NCBI GenBank assembly: GCA_903824785.1
Contig: CAIJYD010000111.1
Coordinates: forward strand, 1-64,000
DNA length: 64,000 bases
Reading direction: 5' to 3'
DNA from: an uncultured Bacteroidota bacterium
Lineage (GTDB): Bacteria > Bacteroidota > Bacteroidia > Bacteroidales > VadinHA17
Part shown: one piece after another, positions 31,552 through 41,142 of the stretch
How positions within the stretch are numbered: position 1 is the first letter of the stretch
How the letters are laid out: the number at the start of each line of letters is the position of its first letter
Notes under the pieces: generated by a model
Seen by the model: the letters and a program-made list of their open reading frames with translations, nothing else
Database searches by the model: none
Told to the model about the DNA's origin: nothing
Made by a program: the position numbers and the translations under genes

Positions 31552-34371
31552 ATGAACAAAATCCGCATCTATTCCGGTATTCTGGCTGTAACAGTTGTTA
31601 TGCTGACAATTGCAGCCTGCAGTAAAGCTCCTGTAACGGACAAACTGAATTTAAGTTATGAGAAGTATGTAATGCCTAACGGACTTCAGGTCATACTTCA
31701 TACCGATCATTCCGACCCAATGATCTCATATGCAATCATGTATCATGTCGGATCAAGCAGGGAGGTTCCCGGCAAAACCGGATTCGCACATCTGTTTGAA
31801 CATCTTCTTTTCGGAGGTTCTGAAAATGTTCCGTCAGGGACATTCGATAAAATCATTGAAGGGGTCGGAGGTAATAATAACGGGTTTACTTCGCGCGACA
31901 TAACCGCCTATTATGAGATGTTTCCAAAAAATGCCCTTGAGAAAGTGTTATGGCTAGAGTCTGATCGTATGGGATTCTTCATCAACTCGGTTACCAGCCG
32001 TTCGCTTGCCATTCAGCAGAATGTGGTTCAGAATGAGAAGCGGCAGGGAGAAGATAATTCACCTTATGGTTTTACCGATTATGTTATTGGTAAAAACCTC
32101 TACCCTGCAAGCCATCCCTACAACTGGGAAGTTATCGGCGAAATGGAAGACCTGAAAAACGCCTCTCTTAGTGATGTTAAAACTTATTATGAAAAGTTCT
32201 ACGGACCAAATAATGCCACTCTTGTACTTGCCGGCGATTTTAGTCCTGATTCAGTGAAGCTTCTTATTAATAAATATTTCGGTGAGATAAAATCGCATGG
32301 AGAGGTTGCAGTACGCACAGCAATGGTTCCGGTTCTGGAAAAAACAGTAAAGCTGTATCATGAAGATAATTTTGCAAATGTACCAGAGATCAATATGGTA
32401 TGGCCTGTTCCTCAGGCATATCAGAAAGATGCTTATGCACTTGATTTTCTTGCAAAAATACTGGGCGACGGAAAAAAAGCTCCACTGTATAAAGTACTTG
32501 TAAAAGAGAAAAAGCTGACCTCAAGGGCAACAGCCTTTAACAATTCGGAGGAGCTTACCGGAGAATTCACAATCAATGTAAGAGCAAATGAAGGTAAAAC
32601 TCTCAAAGAGATAGAAGATGCTGTTTTTGAAGCCTTCGATCGTTTCGAAAAGGAAGGAATAACGGAGAAGGATATTGAAAGGGTAAAAGCCTCCAGCGAG
32701 AAAAATTTCTATGATGGGATAACCAGTGTTTTCAGTAAGTCGATCCAGCTTGCCTTCTACAACACCTATCTGAACGATCCGGGATATATTGAAAAGGATA
32801 TTGAGAACATTAAGGCTGTTACACTTAATGATGTTAAAATGGTTTATGAGAAATACATTAAAGGCAAGCCACATGTTGTCACCAGCTTTGTACCAAAGGG
32901 AATGTTGGAAATGACAGCTGAGAATTCTGTTCCGGCCGGGGTTAAGGAAGAGAATATCAATGAAGCAAGTCAGGTTGAGATTTCTCAGACTGCCGATGAC
33001 AAAATTCTTAAGACCGCTTCGGCAATCGACAGAACTGCTGAGCCTGCTGCAGGTAAAGAACCGGAAGTTAATCTTCCTGAAATTTGGAAAGCAAAATTGA
33101 CAAATGGCATAGAGGTTTCCGGGATTGAGAATAAGGAATTACCACTTGTTGATATAACCATTGTAATTAATGGAGGTCTTTTACAGGATAAGATCACTCT
33201 TCCTGGTGTTGCCGCAATGGTTGCAGGAGTACTTCCTCAGGGAACAAAAACAAAAACCCCTGAAGAACTGGAAGAGCAGATACAGCTGCTTGGCTCGACA
33301 ATACGGATGAATGCCGGCCGTGAGGAGTTATTCATAAGCGCAGCTACTCTTTCGAGGAATTTTGAAAAGACAATCGGGCTCATGAAAGAGATTCTGCTCC
33401 AGCCTCGGTGGGATTCTGCAGAATTTGTTATGGCACAGACCCGCACAAAAAACCGCATCATCCAGGCTGAAGCACAGCCCAGAAGTGTAGCCAGCCAGTT
33501 TTTTAATAAGCTCTTATATGGTACCGATCATATCTTCGGTTACAATTCAATGGGAACCAAAGAGTCGATTGATAAAATAACCCCTGATGACCTGAAGGCT
33601 TTTTATGAAAAGAACTTCTCACCATCGGTAACAAAGATACAGGTTGCAGGAAATGTATCGAAAGAGCAGGTACTGGCAGCGCTTAAGCCGCTTGAGACAG
33701 AATGGAAAGCCAAAGAGGTTGAGATGAACAGCTATGCAGTGCCTTCCGGTCCGGAAAAGTCAAAGATCTATTTTGTTGATATTCCGGGGTCGCGCCAGTC
33801 TGTTATCTATATTGGTTATCTGGCTCTTTCGAGAGACAATCCTGATTATGTAAAGGCAGATTTTATTAATTACAGGCTTGGAGGAGCTTTCACAAGCATC
33901 CTTAACCAGATTTTACGCGAAGAGAAAGGATTTACCTACGGGGCATCCAGTTATATAGCAGAACAGAAGATTATAGCTCCGTTCATGGCCGCCTCAAGTG
34001 TAAGGTCGGATGCAACTTTTGAATCGGTTAAAATCTTCAGGGATGAGATGGAAAAATACCGCAACGGCATCTCTGAAAATGACCTTCAGTTCATCAAAAA
34101 CTGTATGATAAGATCGAATGCCCTTCGTTTCGAAACTAACGAAGCTTTGGCAGGTATGCTCGGCACAATTAGTAAATATGGTCTTACTGATGATTATATC
34201 AGAAAGGAAGAAGAGGTTATAAAGAATATGACGATTGAAGATCATAAAACCATAACTGACAAATACATTGTACCTGATAAAATGTTTTATGTGGTGGTTG
34301 GGGATGCAGCAACCCAGCTGAAACCTCTTGAAAAAATAGGATTCGGAGAACCGGTACTTGTAAAACAATAA
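31552..34371 (+). CDS. M16 (pitrilysin/insulinase) metallopeptidase lipoprotein, two-domain
   Basis: A lipobox with Cys23 (LTIAACSK) places the enzyme in the envelope. The first M16 domain carries the inverted zinc motif His80-x-x-Glu83-His84 in FAHLFEHLLFGG, with the third ligand Glu162 in QNEKRQGEDN. A catalytic second domain is not expected; the C-terminal repeat (residues ~500-939, starting WKAKLTNGIEV) lacks the motif but keeps the fold, as usual for one-chain PqqL-like peptidases. The 939-residue length fits. It is the first of four peptidase genes. A good terminator follows the gene. Confidence 0.9.
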   Translation: MNKIRIYSGILAVTVVMLTIAACSKAPVTDKLNLSYEKYVMPNGLQVILHTDHSDPMISYAIMYHVGSSREVPGKTGFAHLFEHLLFGGSENVPSGTFDKIIEGVGGNNNGFTSRDITAYYEMFPKNALEKVLWLESDRMGFFINSVTSRSLAIQQNVVQNEKRQGEDNSPYGFTDYVIGKNLYPASHPYNWEVIGEMEDLKNASLSDVKTYYEKFYGPNNATLVLAGDFSPDSVKLLINKYFGEIKSHGEVAVRTAMVPVLEKTVKLYHEDNFANVPEINMVWPVPQAYQKDAYALDFLAKILGDGKKAPLYKVLVKEKKLTSRATAFNNSEELTGEFTINVRANEGKTLKEIEDAVFEAFDRFEKEGITEKDIERVKASSEKNFYDGITSVFSKSIQLAFYNTYLNDPGYIEKDIENIKAVTLNDVKMVYEKYIKGKPHVVTSFVPKGMLEMTAENSVPAGVKEENINEASQVEISQTADDKILKTASAIDRTAEPAAGKEPEVNLPEIWKAKLTNGIEVSGIENKELPLVDITIVINGGLLQDKITLPGVAAMVAGVLPQGTKTKTPEELEEQIQLLGSTIRMNAGREELFISAATLSRNFEKTIGLMKEILLQPRWDSAEFVMAQTRTKNRIIQAEAQPRSVASQFFNKLLYGTDHIFGYNSMGTKESIDKITPDDLKAFYEKNFSPSVTKIQVAGNVSKEQVLAALKPLETEWKAKEVEMNSYAVPSGPEKSKIYFVDIPGSRQSVIYIGYLALSRDNPDYVKADFINYRLGGAFTSILNQILREEKGFTYGASSYIAEQKIIAPFMAASSVRSDATFESVKIFRDEMEKYRNGISENDLQFIKNCMIRSNALRFETNEALAGMLGTISKYGLTDDYIRKEEEVIKNMTIEDHKTITDKYIVPDKMFYVVVGDAATQLKPLEKIGFGEPVLVKQ

Positions 34372-34427
34372 ACAGAGAGCATTTTATATTATAAAGTGCT
34401 GATAATTAGATATTAATGAACAATTAT

Positions 34428-34468
34428 AAAGAACATCTGCATTTCACATGACAGATGTTCTTTTTTTT
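34428..34468 (+). terminator. Rho-independent terminator after the M16 gene
   Basis: A perfect 12-bp stem, aaagaacatctg (34428-34439) with cagatgttcttt (34452-34463), and a 12-base loop, followed by a run of eight T at 34461-34468. It ends the M16 transcript and separates it from the tldD gene. Confidence 0.85.
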
Positions 34469-34516
34469 AAAAATATTTTTTTATAAATTTAGATGATAAA
34501 CATTAACATAAACCAC

Positions 34517-36043
34517 ATGAATTTAAAACGACGGGAATTTATCCGACTGGGTGGTATTACAGTTGCAGGTTCTATAATCATTCCATCAGTGTTTCAGTCA
34601 TGTAAAGGTGTTTCGGTGTCAGACAATGCCGGAAGCTACATGGATCATTTTGAAGTAACACCGGAACAGCTGCAAAAGGTAATTTCCACTGCCCTTGAAA
34701 AAGGGGCAGATTATGCCGATCTCTATTTTGAGCATACATTGAGCAATAACTGTACGCTTGAAGATGGCAAGGTAAACAGCGCCTATTCCAATATCAGGTT
34801 CGGCGTTGGTATCAGGGTGCTGAAAGGCGACCAGACAGGTTATGCATATTCCGAAGAGGTTACCCTAGAAGCTATGCTGAAGGCAGCCAGAACTGCTGCA
34901 AATATTGCCAACAGCTCCTCTTCAGCCGGTCCGCTCAATATCAATGAGTTCCAGCCACCGAACTTCTATCCGGTAATAAATTCCTGGGAAAACACATCTA
35001 TCAAAGAAAAGATTCCGTTTCTGCAGAGGATGAATGAAAAGGTTTTTGCCGGAGACAAAAGAGTCACAAAGGTAAATGCATATCTCATTGATTCATCATC
35101 ATACATAATGGTCTTCAATTCTGAAGGTAAACTGGCATGGGATTTTCGTCCTATGGCTGTAATGGTGGCAGTATGTATAATGGAAGACCAGGGAAAAACT
35201 GAGAACTTTTATGTAACACGTTCTTTCAGAACCGGGTCAGAGTTTCTTACAAATGACCTTGTCGATGAACTCTCAGGCGAAGTTGTTAAAAGAACTGCAC
35301 TATTATTCGATGCAACCAAACCCAAAGCAGGTGAGATGGAGGTTGTAATGGGAGCCGGCGAGTCCGGAATATTACTCCATGAAGCGATGGGGCATGCATT
35401 CGAGGCCGACTTTAACCGGAAAAACACATCCATATTTTCCGACAAAATGGGTAAGAAAATCGCCGAGAACTTTGTAAATATTGCCGATGACGGCACAATT
35501 CCCGGCAACCGCGGGACACTAAATTTCGACGATGAAGGCAATGCAACTGAAAAGACGATTCTTGTAAAAGATGGAATTCTGAACAGCTATCTTCACGACA
35601 GGATAAGCGCCAGCCATTATAAGGTAAAACCAACGGGAAATGGTCGCAGACAGGATTTCAGGAATATCCCAATTCCAAGAATGAGATGCACTTACATGGA
35701 GAACGGACCTCACAAAAGAGAGGAGATAATTGCCAGTGTTAAGAATGGTATCTATGTTGATAATTTCAGTAATGGTCAGGTGAATATAGGTGCCGGCGAT
35801 TTCACCTTCTTTGTAAAATTTGGCTATCTGATTGAAAACGGCAAATTAACCCGCCCGATAAAAGACATTAATATTATTGGAAACGGACCGCAGGCACTGG
35901 CCGATCTGGTAATGGTTGCTGATGACAAGCAGTTGTCGAATGCAGGAGCTACCTGCGGAAAAGAGGGACAAGGCGTTCCTGCCACTTTTGGGATGCCTAC
36001 AATAAAAGTTAAAAAACTTACCGTTGGCGGAATAAATGGCTAA
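34517..36043 (+). CDS. tldD: TldD-family metalloprotease with Tat signal
   Basis: The large zinc subunit of the TldD/TldE protease. The family zinc motif HExxxH is clear: His288-Glu289 and His293 in LLHEAMGHAFEAD, numbered from the ATG at 34517. The open frame goes back to 34493, but the later Met gives a compact Tat-type signal: LKRREFIRLGGITVAGS, a twin-arginine n-region and a hydrophobic stretch, then a cysteine. TldD in Escherichia coli is cytoplasmic and works on unfolded peptides such as microcin precursors and CcdA. An exported copy may process periplasmic peptides. It is followed by tldE after 21 bases and so forms an operon. Confidence 0.88.
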   Translation: MNLKRREFIRLGGITVAGSIIIPSVFQSCKGVSVSDNAGSYMDHFEVTPEQLQKVISTALEKGADYADLYFEHTLSNNCTLEDGKVNSAYSNIRFGVGIRVLKGDQTGYAYSEEVTLEAMLKAARTAANIANSSSSAGPLNINEFQPPNFYPVINSWENTSIKEKIPFLQRMNEKVFAGDKRVTKVNAYLIDSSSYIMVFNSEGKLAWDFRPMAVMVAVCIMEDQGKTENFYVTRSFRTGSEFLTNDLVDELSGEVVKRTALLFDATKPKAGEMEVVMGAGESGILLHEAMGHAFEADFNRKNTSIFSDKMGKKIAENFVNIADDGTIPGNRGTLNFDDEGNATEKTILVKDGILNSYLHDRISASHYKVKPTGNGRRQDFRNIPIPRMRCTYMENGPHKREEIIASVKNGIYVDNFSNGQVNIGAGDFTFFVKFGYLIENGKLTRPIKDINIIGNGPQALADLVMVADDKQLSNAGATCGKEGQGVPATFGMPTIKVKKLTVGGING

Positions 36044-36064
36044 ACTAATCTGAAAAAAAACTGT

Positions 36065-37381
36065 ATGAATACAAGTGAAAAATATACCCTTGCCAACCTG
36101 GTAATGGACCATGCTCTGAAAAATGGGGCCGATCAGGTTTCGGTTGCAATTTTCGACAGCCGCAGAAGTAATATCGACCTCCGCGATCAGAAGATTGACA
36201 AGCTGACTGAATCAATAAGAAACAGTCTTTCTATTGAACTGTATGTCGATAAAAAATACTCTGTTCATAGCACAAGCCGTATGAAGAAGGATGAACTTTT
36301 CCGCTTTATTGAAGAGGCTATTGCTGCCACCCGTTTTCTTGCAGAAGATGAATTCCGGTCACTCCCCGATCCTGAACTTTATTATAAGGGAGGTTCTGAC
36401 GATCTGAAAACATTCGACGGAAATCTGAACTCAATTGATGCAAAAGCCAAGATCGACCTTGCTACCATGGTCATGAATGAGGCTTTCGGTAAAGATGAGA
36501 GGATAATATCCGTAACTGCCAGTTATTCTGATGGCATCAGCAATACTGTTATGGTTACCAGCAATGGATTTAAAGGTGACTCCAGCAACAGCAATGCAGC
36601 ACTTTCTGCAGAGGTTTCGGTTAATGGCGGTACCGGAAGGCCATCGGATTACTGGTATGAAAATGCAATCTTTTATGATAAACTTATCAATACTGATATT
36701 GGGAAAAAAGCTCTGGAGAGAGCTCTTAACAAGATAGGACCAAAAAAGATAGCTTCGGGAAAATATCAGGTTCTGATCGAGAACCGTACCGCTTCATCAG
36801 TTCTCAGTCCCCTCTTCTCGGCACTGTCGGGCTCAAGCATCTATCAGAAGCAGTCTTTTCTCATAGGAAAGGAGAACAAACCAATTGCTTCTACTGAACT
36901 GACAATTTACGATGATCCGTTTATCCCATCAGGATTCGGGTCTCAGCTTTTTGACAATGAAGGGCTTAAATCAGTAAAAAGACCCATTATCGAGGCAGGA
37001 GTACTTCGCAATTTTTATATTGATACCTATTATGGCAAAAAACTAAAAATGAAACCCACCTCCGGGAGTTCATCAAATGTTGTTTTTGCTTCAGGCAAAA
37101 GAGACCTGAAAGGGATGATGGAAACTATAAAAAAGGGGATCTTCATTACCGGCTTTAACGGAGGTAACTGTAATGGATCTACTGGCGATTTCTCATATGG
37201 CATTGAAGGATTCTTTATTGAAAACGGTAAAATTGTTCACCCCGTAAACGAGATGAATATATCAGGCAACATGAATCAGTTCTGGTTCAATCTCATCGAA
37301 ACAGGAAGCGATGTTCTGGAGAATGACTCATTCAGAACTCCGTCATTGATGTTTAAGGATATTGATTTCAGCGGGATATAA
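36065..37381 (+). CDS. tldE: TldE/PmbA-family protease subunit
   Basis: The partner of TldD: 438 residues with the family stretches FDSRRSNIDLRDQKIDKL near the N terminus, GKYQVLIENRTASSVL and PTSGSSSNVV. It lacks the HExxxH zinc site, as TldE does. No signal peptide or Tat motif is visible; the N terminus (MNTSEKYTLANLVMDHAL) is soluble. Since TldD carries a Tat signal, either the pair works inside, or TldE is carried across with TldD as a folded complex; that second choice is inference. The gene starts 21 bases after tldD and the pair has no terminator between. Confidence 0.88.
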   Translation: MNTSEKYTLANLVMDHALKNGADQVSVAIFDSRRSNIDLRDQKIDKLTESIRNSLSIELYVDKKYSVHSTSRMKKDELFRFIEEAIAATRFLAEDEFRSLPDPELYYKGGSDDLKTFDGNLNSIDAKAKIDLATMVMNEAFGKDERIISVTASYSDGISNTVMVTSNGFKGDSSNSNAALSAEVSVNGGTGRPSDYWYENAIFYDKLINTDIGKKALERALNKIGPKKIASGKYQVLIENRTASSVLSPLFSALSGSSIYQKQSFLIGKENKPIASTELTIYDDPFIPSGFGSQLFDNEGLKSVKRPIIEAGVLRNFYIDTYYGKKLKMKPTSGSSSNVVFASGKRDLKGMMETIKKGIFITGFNGGNCNGSTGDFSYGIEGFFIENGKIVHPVNEMNISGNMNQFWFNLIETGSDVLENDSFRTPSLMFKDIDFSGI

Positions 37382-37460
37382 CCAGGGAAGCCTGCAACAG
37401 GAAGAATACGATTTATTTTTTGCAATTGCGTCAAAGTGGCGTTAACCCTTCATGCCGTAA

Positions 37461-39113
37461 TTATTCTGATAAATTGGCTGCTTCAACATAATAGTTCTTA
37501 TCTATTGCTATTTCATGAGTGGCAGAACTTAGTGTAACAGTTGCATAAGTGACAGTCGGGAAGATATTCATTGCCTTTCCTTCTACATATATTTTTAATG
37601 GCATACGAAAATCAGGGACACAGTTATTCCACCTGAAAGTAAGATTATTTCCCGTTATGTAATATTCAAACTTTGGGATTCTTACGTCGCGCAGATACTG
37701 ATCAAAAAAGGAGTTCAGATCAATACCTGTTTTTTCGCTCAGGTAGTTCTCAATCTGTGAGCCTTTAACAACCTGATGATAAAAATCCTTATTCATACCC
37801 CTGAGAACAGCTCTCCATTTTTCATCATCGCCAAGAATCTGACGAAGGGTATGAAGCATATTTCCGCCTTTATAGTACATGTCGCCGGATCCTTCATTGT
37901 TGACATTATAAATCCCGGTTATTGGTCTGTCATTTTTAATTTTGGCACGGGTACCTATAAGATATTCGCTTCCGGCCGCTTTGCCATAATAATACTCAAC
38001 ATAAAGGTTCTCTGAATAATTGGTAAAACTCTCATGCACCCACATATCGGCAATATCCTCGTATGTAATGCTGTTGGCAAACCACTCATGCCCCGATTCG
38101 TGAATGATAATAAAATCGAATTTAAGTCCCCACCCTGTCCCGCTCAGGTCTGTTCCGCGGTAACCGTTTTTAAATCCATTGCCGTAAGTAACGGAGCTCT
38201 GATGTTCCATGCCAAGATAAGGTGCTTCAACAAGCTTATAACCATCCTCATAGAAAGGATAAGGGCCAAACCAGTGCTCGAATGCAGCAAGCATCTTCGG
38301 AACCTGTGTGAATTGTCTCTTTGCCTTCTCAAGATTCTCCTTCAGCACATAATAATCACAATCCAGCGCCCCTTTTTCACCCTGAAATATTTCTGAAAAA
38401 TGTGCATAGTCACCGATGTTGATATTAACACTGTAATTGCTGATAGAGTTAGCAACAAACCAGTTGTATGTTGTTGTGTTGTTTTTCGTTTTTACAACGC
38501 TTCTAAGTCTCCCGTTCGAAACATCCATCAGATTTTCAGGAACATTCACACTTATAAGCATACTATCGGGTTCATCGTACATGTGATCCTTGCAGGGCCA
38601 CCAGAGGCTTGCCCCATCGCCCTGACATGAAGTTGCAACAAATGGCTGCTTTTTTTTATCTTTTGACCAGGTGAGCCCTCCAACCCATGGAGGCCTGGTT
38701 GAAACTCTGGGTTTTCCTGCAAAAGTCAGAATAACAGAATATATTTTCCCTTGCTCCTGCTTCTCCTTAAGATCAATCCAATAAACATTACCATCCCTGA
38801 TAAATTTAAGGGAGGCTCCATTCTGAACAGCATCAATGAGTTGCATAGGCTCCTGAAGATCTATCTGCATTCTGGCATCCGGTGTGACAACCCTGTATGT
38901 AACTGTGTTGGTTCCCTCAATTGTTCTTCCGGAAGGATTAACTGAGATGTCGAGATGGTAATAGGTAAGATCCCACCAGGCTCTCTCAGCAGTTATTGAA
39001 CCCCGAAGAGTATCCTGACGGGTAAATATAACATTCTGAGATGAAAGATTAAGCGGCATTATTAAATTAATGCAGAAAAGAAAAGTGAAGAAAAAGCGTG
39101 TTGAAGTATTCAT
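37461..39113 (-). CDS. Exported M1-family aminopeptidase
   Basis: A signal peptide (MNTSTRFFFTFLFCINL, ending LNLSSQ) follows the start at 39113. The frame stays open to 39212, but those 33 residues have no role in export and a TAnnTTTG box lies inside them, so the shorter start is preferred. The M1 zinc site is His338-Glu339-x-x-His342 in IIHESGHEWF with Glu361 in WVHESF. The exopeptidase motif is LGMEHQS, a variant of the GxMEN motif. It is 550 residues long, without the long C-terminal arch of PepN, like other envelope M1 enzymes in Bacteroidota. It converges on the tldE gene with a 79-base gap. Confidence 0.9.
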   Translation of the reverse strand: MNTSTRFFFTFLFCINLIMPLNLSSQNVIFTRQDTLRGSITAERAWWDLTYYHLDISVNPSGRTIEGTNTVTYRVVTPDARMQIDLQEPMQLIDAVQNGASLKFIRDGNVYWIDLKEKQEQGKIYSVILTFAGKPRVSTRPPWVGGLTWSKDKKKQPFVATSCQGDGASLWWPCKDHMYDEPDSMLISVNVPENLMDVSNGRLRSVVKTKNNTTTYNWFVANSISNYSVNINIGDYAHFSEIFQGEKGALDCDYYVLKENLEKAKRQFTQVPKMLAAFEHWFGPYPFYEDGYKLVEAPYLGMEHQSSVTYGNGFKNGYRGTDLSGTGWGLKFDFIIIHESGHEWFANSITYEDIADMWVHESFTNYSENLYVEYYYGKAAGSEYLIGTRAKIKNDRPITGIYNVNNEGSGDMYYKGGNMLHTLRQILGDDEKWRAVLRGMNKDFYHQVVKGSQIENYLSEKTGIDLNSFFDQYLRDVRIPKFEYYITGNNLTFRWNNCVPDFRMPLKIYVEGKAMNIFPTVTYATVTLSSATHEIAIDKNYYVEAANLSE

Positions 39114-39157
39114 TAAGTCAGTTTTAGGAACAGAAAACAATGAACCGGGATTTAAAA

Positions 39158-39165
39158 CAAAAATA
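39158..39165 (-). promoter_or_regulatory. Possible -7 box for the M1 peptidase gene
   Basis: Reads TATTTTTG on the minus strand, 45 bases before the preferred start at 39113. The region is very AT-rich, so a chance match is possible. Confidence 0.35.
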
Positions 39166-39246
39166 AAAATAAATTTCAGATAGTCTCTATTACTGCTCTT
39201 TCCTGCTTCCAATATAAGATTTCTCTGTTTTGTCCACGCGCTTCAG

Positions 39247-39254
39247 TATATTTG
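39247..39254 (+). promoter_or_regulatory. Bacteroidota -7 box for the NADH dehydrogenase gene
   Basis: TATATTTG, exact TAnnTTTG, 22 bases before the ATG at 39276. It overlaps the TTG at 39252, which therefore cannot be the start. Confidence 0.5.
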
Positions 39255-39275
39255 TACTTCGTAATTTCAGAACAA

Positions 39276-40547
39276 ATGGAAAACAGAAAAAGATTGATCA
39301 TAGCCGGTGGTGGATTCGGGGGTCTGCAACTGGCAAGGAAACTTCACAATTCCGATTTTGATATTTTGCTTATTGACAAGCAAAACCACCATCAGTTTCA
39401 GCCGCTTTTCTATCAGGTCGCTAGTTCCAGGCTCGAACCATCAACTATTTCATTTCCATTCAGAAAAATATTCCAGAATTCGCCCAACCTTAGTTTTCAT
39501 CTTGCCGAAATAACTGAGATAAGGGCCGACGAAAATGCCATAAACACAACAAAAGGGACATTTTTTTATGATTATCTGGTACTGGCGACAGGTTGTTATA
39601 CAAATTTCTTCGGTAACAAAGAGATCATGAAAAAATGCCTCTCGATGAAGACCACAGGAGAGGCACTTGAGATCCGCAACCGTATACTTCTGGGATTTGA
39701 AAATATTTTTCCCGCAAGTGACAGGGAGAACGATCCGCTCCTGAATATTGTTATCGTTGGTGCCGGGCCAACAGGTGTTGAGCTGGCCGGTGCTTTTGCA
39801 GAGATGAAAAAAAATATTCTTCCTAAAGATTATCCGGGTGCTGACTTTACTGACCTCAGAATAATTCTGCTTGAGGGGAGTGCTTATACTCTGAATAATA
39901 TGTCGGAGCAGTCCAAAAAAACTTCGATGAAGTATCTTCTGGAACTTGGAGTAACTGTAATGACCGAAGTTTTTGTAACCGGATATGATGGCTCCACGAT
40001 TACCCTTAACAACAATGAAAAAATTCCCAGTAAAAATGTGATATGGGCTGCCGGAGTTACAGGTAACCTGGTTGATGGGATTGCTAAAACATCTATTACC
40101 AGATCGAACAGGTATATTGTTGACAGATATAACAGACTTCCGGAATATAAAAACATATTTGCCATTGGCGACATAGCCAGTATGAAAACACCGCTTTACC
40201 CTAACGGCCATCCCCAGGTTGCTAATGTGGCTATTAATCAGGGGAAAAATTTAGCCAGCAATCTGAAAGCCCTTTTAAACGGGAAACCTTTGAAAGAGTA
40301 TGAATACAAGGATCTGGGATCAATGGCTACCATTGGAAAGCACAGGGCGGTGGTTGATCTTCCTTTTATGAGGTTCAAAGGTTATTTTGCCTGGTTCATC
40401 TGGATGTTCCTGCACCTTATGCTTATTCTTAGCGTAAAAAACAAGCTGATGATCTTCATCAACTGGGCATGGTACTATTTAACAAGAGACTCTTCACTAA
40501 GGCTTATCATCGATCCGGGCAGAAAGAATGATGCGGAAAACCTATAA
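39276..40547 (+). CDS. ndh: Type II NADH dehydrogenase (NDH-2), FAD-dependent
   Basis: A single-subunit, non-proton-pumping NADH:quinone oxidoreductase that feeds electrons to menaquinone at the inner membrane. The FAD-binding GGGFGG motif opens the protein, the NADH motif VGAGPTGVELAG lies mid-chain, and the FAIGDIASM block near residue 290 is the second FAD site. The C-terminal hydrophobic helices (YFAWFIWMFLHLMLILSV) give membrane contact. It has 423 residues from the ATG at 39276; the longer frame begins with a TTG inside the promoter. Its end overlaps the convergent GNAT gene by 6 bases. Confidence 0.9.
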   Translation: MENRKRLIIAGGGFGGLQLARKLHNSDFDILLIDKQNHHQFQPLFYQVASSRLEPSTISFPFRKIFQNSPNLSFHLAEITEIRADENAINTTKGTFFYDYLVLATGCYTNFFGNKEIMKKCLSMKTTGEALEIRNRILLGFENIFPASDRENDPLLNIVIVGAGPTGVELAGAFAEMKKNILPKDYPGADFTDLRIILLEGSAYTLNNMSEQSKKTSMKYLLELGVTVMTEVFVTGYDGSTITLNNNEKIPSKNVIWAAGVTGNLVDGIAKTSITRSNRYIVDRYNRLPEYKNIFAIGDIASMKTPLYPNGHPQVANVAINQGKNLASNLKALLNGKPLKEYEYKDLGSMATIGKHRAVVDLPFMRFKGYFAWFIWMFLHLMLILSVKNKLMIFINWAWYYLTRDSSLRLIIDPGRKNDAENL

Positions 40548-41033
40548 GGTCTGATCAATTCTTTTGGTATAAAACAGTTTATCGTCTCCTTCATTGTAAA
40601 AATTCTTAAGCCTTGCCTCCGGTTCAAACTTATTGCTCAGGTAAAATGCCCTTGTTGGCGAATAGTGTTCAAGACCTGAAGTTTCGGCAATAATTATTTT
40701 ACAACCCAGATTTCTGGCGTGTTTGTAAGTCTCCTCAAGCAGCTTCCTGCCGATACCTTTTCCCCTGAAATCGTTGTGGGTAACGATCCAGTAAAGGTCA
40801 AAACTTGTTTTCGACATTGTAATAGGGCCATAGCAGGAATAAGCAAGTGTTACACCATCAACTTCTGCAAAAACGAAATAATAACCTGAAGCTTCACCCT
40901 GAATTAATCTTTCGGACACCAGTTCAACGGCAATCTCTACTTCATGGTCATAGAAAAAATGCGTTGAATCAACAATCTCCTTAACTCTGTTTATGTCGCG
41001 TTCTTCCGGTGTTGTTCTGAATGTCAGGTTCAT
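40542..41033 (-). CDS. GNAT-family N-acetyltransferase
   Basis: A 163-residue acetyltransferase. The acetyl-CoA binding motif A is present: the FRGKGIGRKLLEE loop with the R/QxxGxG/A pattern, preceded by the beta-4 strand FDLYWIVTHNDF. The N-terminal half shows the beta strand SGYYFVFAEVDGVTLAYSCYG. The frame is open to 41078, but a TAnnTTTG box (41076-41083) overlaps that extension, so the ATG at 41033 (MNLTFRTTPEERD) is used. The acceptor substrate is unknown. It overlaps the ndh stop by 6 bases on the opposite strand. Confidence 0.86.
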   Translation of the reverse strand: MNLTFRTTPEERDINRVKEIVDSTHFFYDHEVEIAVELVSERLIQGEASGYYFVFAEVDGVTLAYSCYGPITMSKTSFDLYWIVTHNDFRGKGIGRKLLEETYKHARNLGCKIIIAETSGLEHYSPTRAFYLSNKFEPEARLKNFYNEGDDKLFYTKRIDQTL

Positions 41034-41075
41034 TATAATATTTATTTTAAGGTTGAATAGCAGATAATATTTCGC

Positions 41076-41083
41076 CAAATATA
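41076..41083 (-). promoter_or_regulatory. Bacteroidota -7 box for the GNAT gene
   Basis: Reads TATATTTG on the minus strand, 43 bases before the start at 41033. Confidence 0.45.
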
Positions 41084-41142
41084 GTTAAAGGGATCTGGCT
41101 TAAGCGACTATAAGGTAAAAGAAATAAGAATGAAACCGGGGA

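Noticed and set aside
34372-34520. Small precursor-peptide gene for the TldD/TldE pair
   Set aside because: The space between the M16 and tldD genes contains only the terminator; no short frame with a start site and plausible peptide was found.
39450-40211. Minus-strand open frame of 253 codons inside the NADH dehydrogenase gene
   Set aside because: It lies fully antisense to a gene with clear FAD and NADH motifs and has no domain or start-site support.
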